Source: CAJXJP01 sp963926055 (GTDB taxonomy: Bacteria > Patescibacteriota > Gracilibacteria > BD1-5 > UBA6164). From it: a stretch of 64,000 bases of DNA. Positions 60,311 to 64,000 of this stretch are shown one piece after another. Every line of letters begins with the position of its first letter. The first letter of the stretch is position 1. A program made the position numbers and the translations under genes. Location: positions 1 to 64,000 of the forward strand of contig CAWUVK010000004.1 of NCBI GenBank assembly GCA_963926055.1, written 5' to 3'. The notes beneath the pieces were generated by a model. The model was given only the letters and a program-made list of their open reading frames with translations. It was not told where the DNA came from and did not search any database.

Positions 60311-61087
60311 ATGAAAAAACAAGAATTAATACAATATTTAGAAGATTTATTACAAAATAAAGAATATAAAGATAGCTCAAAAAATGGATTGCAAGTTGAT
60401 TGTACAAAAGATGAAATCGTAAAAATCTGATATGCAGTAGATGCAAGCACTTATATTTTTGATAAAGCAATTGAAGAAAATGTAGATTTGATTTTGACAC
60501 ATCATGGGATTTTTTGGGGGCATGAAGAAACCCTAACGTGAGTGGCGTATAAAAGAGCGAATAAATTACTTTCAAATGATATAGCATTATATTCGTCTCA
60601 TATTCCATTAGATGCAAACCCAAAAGTAGGGAATAACATTGGTTTAATAAAAGCATTTGTTAGAATTTTTGGTCTCAGAGAAGAAGACTATCAAATAGAA
60701 GATTTTTGAGAATATAAAGGGAAAACTATAGGTTTTGGAATAAAATTCAAACATAAATTACATATTTCAAATATGATAATGCCATTTGCAGAACAAATGC
60801 AATTACAAAAAAAATTATATAACTTTGGACATAAAACATATTTCAATTCTTTAGCAATCATTTCTTGAGGTGCTGCAAAAGATTTTATTCAAGCAAAAAA
60901 TCAGTGATACGATATATTTTTAACAGGAGAAGCAAATCATGCACAAATGATTGCGGCAAAAGAACACGAGCAAACTATGATGCTTTGAGGGCATTATGAA
61001 ACTGAAAAGATAGGAGTGAAATTATTAGCCTACCATCTTCAAGAAAAATTTGGTCTTAAAATAGAATTTCTTGATGAAAAATATTAA
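60311..61087 (+). CDS. Nif3-like dinuclear metal center protein
   Basis: 258 residues. KKQELIQYLEDLLQNKEYKD and NGLQVDCTKDEIVKIGYAVD start the family; LILTHHGIFWG and SSHIPLDANPKVG give the first metal ligands, GEANHAQMIAAKEH and GGHYETEKIGVKLLAYHL the last ones (H, E). GTP cyclohydrolase/hydrolase roles have been proposed; the function is uncertain. Terminator directly after. Confidence 0.93.
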
Positions 61088-61119
61088 AAAAATCCTAGGC
61101 ATTTTCCTAGGATTTTTTT
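61086..61119. terminator. Bidirectional terminator
   Basis: AAAAAATCCTAGG-CATTTT-CCTAGGATTTTTT between convergent genes. Confidence 0.9.
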
Positions 61120-61726
61120 ATATCTGATTAAATTGTTTTGTATACGCTTTTTTTGTAGCAATTTTATAAATATCACCTGGAAGTTTAAGTGTATCAATAC
61201 ATATATGTACACATGTTTTTGAAACATGTACGATACTTCTGGTTGTACCAACTATGATTCCATCAAAATGATGATGAGGTTTTGAGGGGTTACATACTTG
61301 TGCTAATCTTTTGTTAGTAAATAATCCGTCATTTTTATGATTACTTGAAGCAATTTCATGAATATTTTCTCAAACAATATTTTGTTGTAATTCTGAAAGT
61401 TTTTCTTGAGAATTTATTTGTTGTGATTGAATTTCACCAATGAGATTTTGAAATTTTTCATTTGAAAAATTTCAAAGTGTTTCTTTATCTTGCTGTGAAA
61501 TTTCTAAGTTTTCTAGATTTCCTCTAAGTTTTTCTAATTCTCATGAAGTATCATTTTGTAGTTGATTTGTTTGTTTCTCAAATTTAAACTCTTTGAGTTT
61601 ACCAAGAGTTTCAAGAGATAATCAAAATGTATTTGTAAATTTTTCTTCTAATCAATCTAACCCAACTTCAATATTTGAAGTTGGGTTATTATTTTGCTCG
61701 ATAGATGTATTTTTATCTAGAGACAT
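61118..61726 (-). CDS. Hypothetical coiled-coil protein
   Basis: 202 residues. The first 120 are polar and helical (ELEKLRGNLENLEISQQDKE, EIQSQQINSQEKLSELQ). The last 75 form a small domain with a histidine run (PSKPHHHFDGIIVGTTRSIV) and HVSKTCVHICID, perhaps metal binding. Follows the TPR gene by 2 bp, so cotranscribed. Near its start, DNA coding TSNIEVGL forms a palindrome (CCCAACTTCAA/TTGAAGTTGGG). Confidence 0.55.
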
Positions 61727-61728
61727 AA

Positions 61729-63282
61729 TTATTGATTATTTTCTAAATTTAATTCTTGAATATTTTTCTCAGCAAGTTTTGCATACTCTCAGCTTGGATC
61801 AAGAGAAATAGTTTTTTTGTAATAAATAAATGCTTTTTGTGTATCTTCTTTTATTTCTTCTAATTGACCAAAAGTTAAACTTATCATAGGATTATTTCCA
61901 TTTAATTCAATAGCTTTTTGTAAATCTTTTTCGATTTGTACAATCATTTCTTCATTAATTTCTTCTTTTTGAAGAGCTAGCCAACTTTTATATCAAAGAA
62001 ATACTTCATTTTCAGGAAATAATTCAAGAGATTTTTGAGTATATTTTTCAGCTACATCGTAATTATCATACAATATATTGTAAAAAATAGCAAGACTTAC
62101 ATCATCTGATGTAATATTTTCAATATTTTCTTCCATAAGTTCATCAAATATTTTTAGCATTTTTTTATGATCTCATAATTGATAATAATTATAAATTAAT
62201 CTTCTTTTTATATCAATAATATTTTCATATCCGAGTGATTCTGCTTTTCTCATTTGAATAGTACTACGAGTATATTCACGCAGTTTTTGGTGAACTATTC
62301 ATAAAAAATAACTTACTTCTGGTTCATTATCTCATAAATTATTATATTGAATCAAGAATTTTTTTGATTCAATATAGTTTCAAATTTCATAATTACTTCT
62401 AGCAATAATTTTAATAAGAGGTCTATAATCAGGAGATATTTTAAGTGTGTTTGTTGCAGTGGTAATAGCAACTGGATACAATCTATTTTGATAAAAAGCA
62501 CCACTTATGAGAGCTGATTGATATGAAAGATCGCTAAATTGAAAATTTTCATAATTTTTTAATGCAATACGTATATTTTCTAGTTCTGGGAAAAACACTA
62601 CTTTATGTTCTTGTATATTTCATGTACCAGTTTCTTCGCTATTATCTTGGTTTTCGTCATCTTGTATTCCATTCAGCGCATCAAAATAAGCTGAAAAATT
62701 ATCTTTACAGGTTACGAAACTTTTTGTACATTCAATTGATGTTTTATAATAAAATTTTTCATCTTCACTGAGATTATAACTATTGAGTTCTTCGAGTACA
62801 AAAATCGTTTTATTTCCATCTAATTCTACAGAATAAAACAAAGAACGTAAAGCTCTATGAATATCAAGTTGAGAATAAGTTTTTATCTGAGAATAATATT
62901 TGTATGCTTGATCATACTTATGAAGTTTAAAATAAATATTTCAGATTTTATTTTTTATTGATTCATCATCAGGACTTTGTTTTATAGCCTGTAGATATTT
63001 TGATAGAGCTCTTGTGTATTCTTCATTTTGGAAGTGTAAATCACCTCATTGGATGAGTCATTTAAGTTCTAAACGCTTTTTAAGTATATTAATTTTAGCT
63101 TGAACACTGTCTCCATCAATTTCATCACCTATTATTTCAATATCATCGAGTTGTTGTTCTAAGTCTTGTTTTTCTTCTATTTTTTGATTATATTTAAAAC
63201 TCATAGCGATAAATATAATTACAACGAGTAATAAAATAATACCAGCAATTATTCATCAAATCTTTTTTTGATTTTTTCCCAT
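61729..63282 (-). CDS. Membrane-anchored TPR protein
   Basis: 517 residues. N-terminal anchor IIAGIILLLVVIIFIAMSF, then an acidic stretch (QQLDDIEIIGDEIDGD) and TPR units: GDLHFQNEEYTRALSKYLQA, NIYFKLHKYDQAYKYYSQI, GIVHQKLREYTRSTIQMRKA and FGQLEEIKEDTQKAFIYYKK near the end. Likely scaffolds an extracytoplasmic complex. Divergent from the flippase. Confidence 0.8.
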
Positions 63283-63409
63283 ATCGTTAAATAATTATTA
63301 AACTACTTAGATAATAATTTTTCATAACACTTTGTAAAGTCAAAATACACAAATCTCTTTACAAAAACATCTTTGCACTTACACTAGAAAAAAAATAATT
63401 ATAAAAACA

Positions 63410-64000
63410 ATGCTTAAAAAAATTGCTTCAAACACGTTTGCACAGATTCTATCAAAAGTTGGAACGGCCATTATATCTATTTTTCTCATAAGTATTCTTA
63501 CGAATTATCTGACGGTAGATTTGTATGGTTTATATTTAAAAATATATAACTATATTTCTATTTTTGTATTTTTAGCAGATTTAGGACTTTATACAATTGC
63601 TATTCGCGAAATATCTGCAAATAAAAATGACACGCAAAAAATTGTTTGAAATGTTTTAACAATTCGAGTTGTTTTAGCATTTATTATATTTGCTATTGCC
63701 ATTTGATTGGCATTTTTTCTCCCAGGGTATGATTCTTCATTAGCTCTTTGGTGAATCACAATTATTTGTTTCTTTACACTTTTTCAGCTTATCAATTCTT
63801 CAATTATGACTTTGATGCAAGCAAATATGAAAATAGAATTTTCTTTATTTTCTGCTATTTTTGCTAAGTTGGTAAATCTATGAGCTATTGCATTTATTGT
63901 ATTCGTAGTATTTGTAAAACAATCAACTAATTTTGATTATTTTGCTCCATTTTTATGGATTATAGGGACTTCGGTGTTAGCCAGTTTTGTAAATACTGTT
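63410..64000 (+). CDS. Polysaccharide flippase (MATE/Wzx-like), 3' end outside window
   Basis: First 197 residues. MLKKIASNTFAQILSKVGTA is the typical N-terminus of Wzx/O-antigen flippases, with TM helices ISIFLISILTNYL, YISIFVFLADLGLYTIAI, VLAFIIFAIAIGLAFFL and TIICFFTLFQLINSS, plus LGLYTIAIREIS as in the family. Transports lipid-linked sugars across the membrane. Continues past the right edge. Confidence 0.85.

Noticed and set aside
1..64000. Mycoplasma-type code (TGA = Trp)
   Set aside because: TGA codons fall at conserved glycines (GGGDG, FGDYDVDG, PGIGPY, GGHKQ) and Trp is encoded by TGG throughout; Trp at those places would destroy known motifs.
1..64000. CRISPR array
   Set aside because: No regularly spaced direct repeats with unique spacers; the only tandem units are those in the RAYT gene, without spacers.

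Overview
The window reads as a chromosome segment of a Candidate Phyla Radiation bacterium that decodes UGA as glycine (translation table 25), most likely Gracilibacteria (BD1-5/GN02) or Absconditabacteria (SR1). TGA falls at invariant glycines: the GGGDG of a spermidine synthase-like protein, the FGDYDVDG of RecJ, the PGIGPY helix-hairpin-helix of MutY and the FGGKERDTESG of the Rhs core. TAA and TAG are the stops. The DNA is very AT-rich, most starts have no Shine-Dalgarno sequence, and U-tailed hairpins end many transcripts. Coordinates below join the pieces that a standard-code reading would cut at TGA.

Layout. 1-17 kb: prepilins, malic enzyme, pirin, a BolA/monothiol glutaredoxin pair, a replication-initiator-like gene with an AbiEi-like regulator, glutathione peroxidase, VF530, glyoxalase I, a DEAD-box helicase, membrane proteins, an M16-like peptidase and a three-LysM protein. 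17.1-33.3 kb (element E1): an operon of three secreted proteins (LamG protein, propeller-like protein, 1514-residue Rhs/YD-repeat protein), then its immunity gene and five promoterless, startless Rhs C-terminal toxin cassettes, each followed by candidate immunity genes. Four of the five cassettes open exactly after a near-identical hairpin. 33.3-41.1 kb (element E2): a restriction-endonuclease-like protein, a rolling-circle Rep with candidate origin, a LexA/CI-like repressor without the catalytic serine, a Shedu-type nuclease and a large serine recombinase. That recombinase reads on through the antisense strand of a tRNA-Arg-like gene.

The 3' end of the recombinase gene occurs three times (17.07-17.13, 33.17-33.27 and 41.0-41.09 kb), each ending at the same TATGGTA. 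The simplest reading is that elements inserted one after another at the CCA end of the tRNA, each newcomer pushing the older one leftward. E1 carries the toxin arsenal and E2 carries anti-phage functions.

41.2-64 kb: RecJ, a TetR repressor with an AcrR-like operator, MutY without an iron-sulfur cluster, a short alkyltransferase, an M24 peptidase, an AlkD-like protein, a REP-associated transposase, a DUF2130 protein, YigZ, a quinone reductase-like flavoprotein and a YgjP-type metalloprotease. A cluster follows with TelA, DUF4178, DUF350, SPFH-S HOCT and a membrane spermidine synthase-like protein, then Nif3, a TPR protein and the start of a polysaccharide flippase. A few small genes carry textbook Shine-Dalgarno sequences and run into a TGA just before a hairpin, as though TGA had been their stop.
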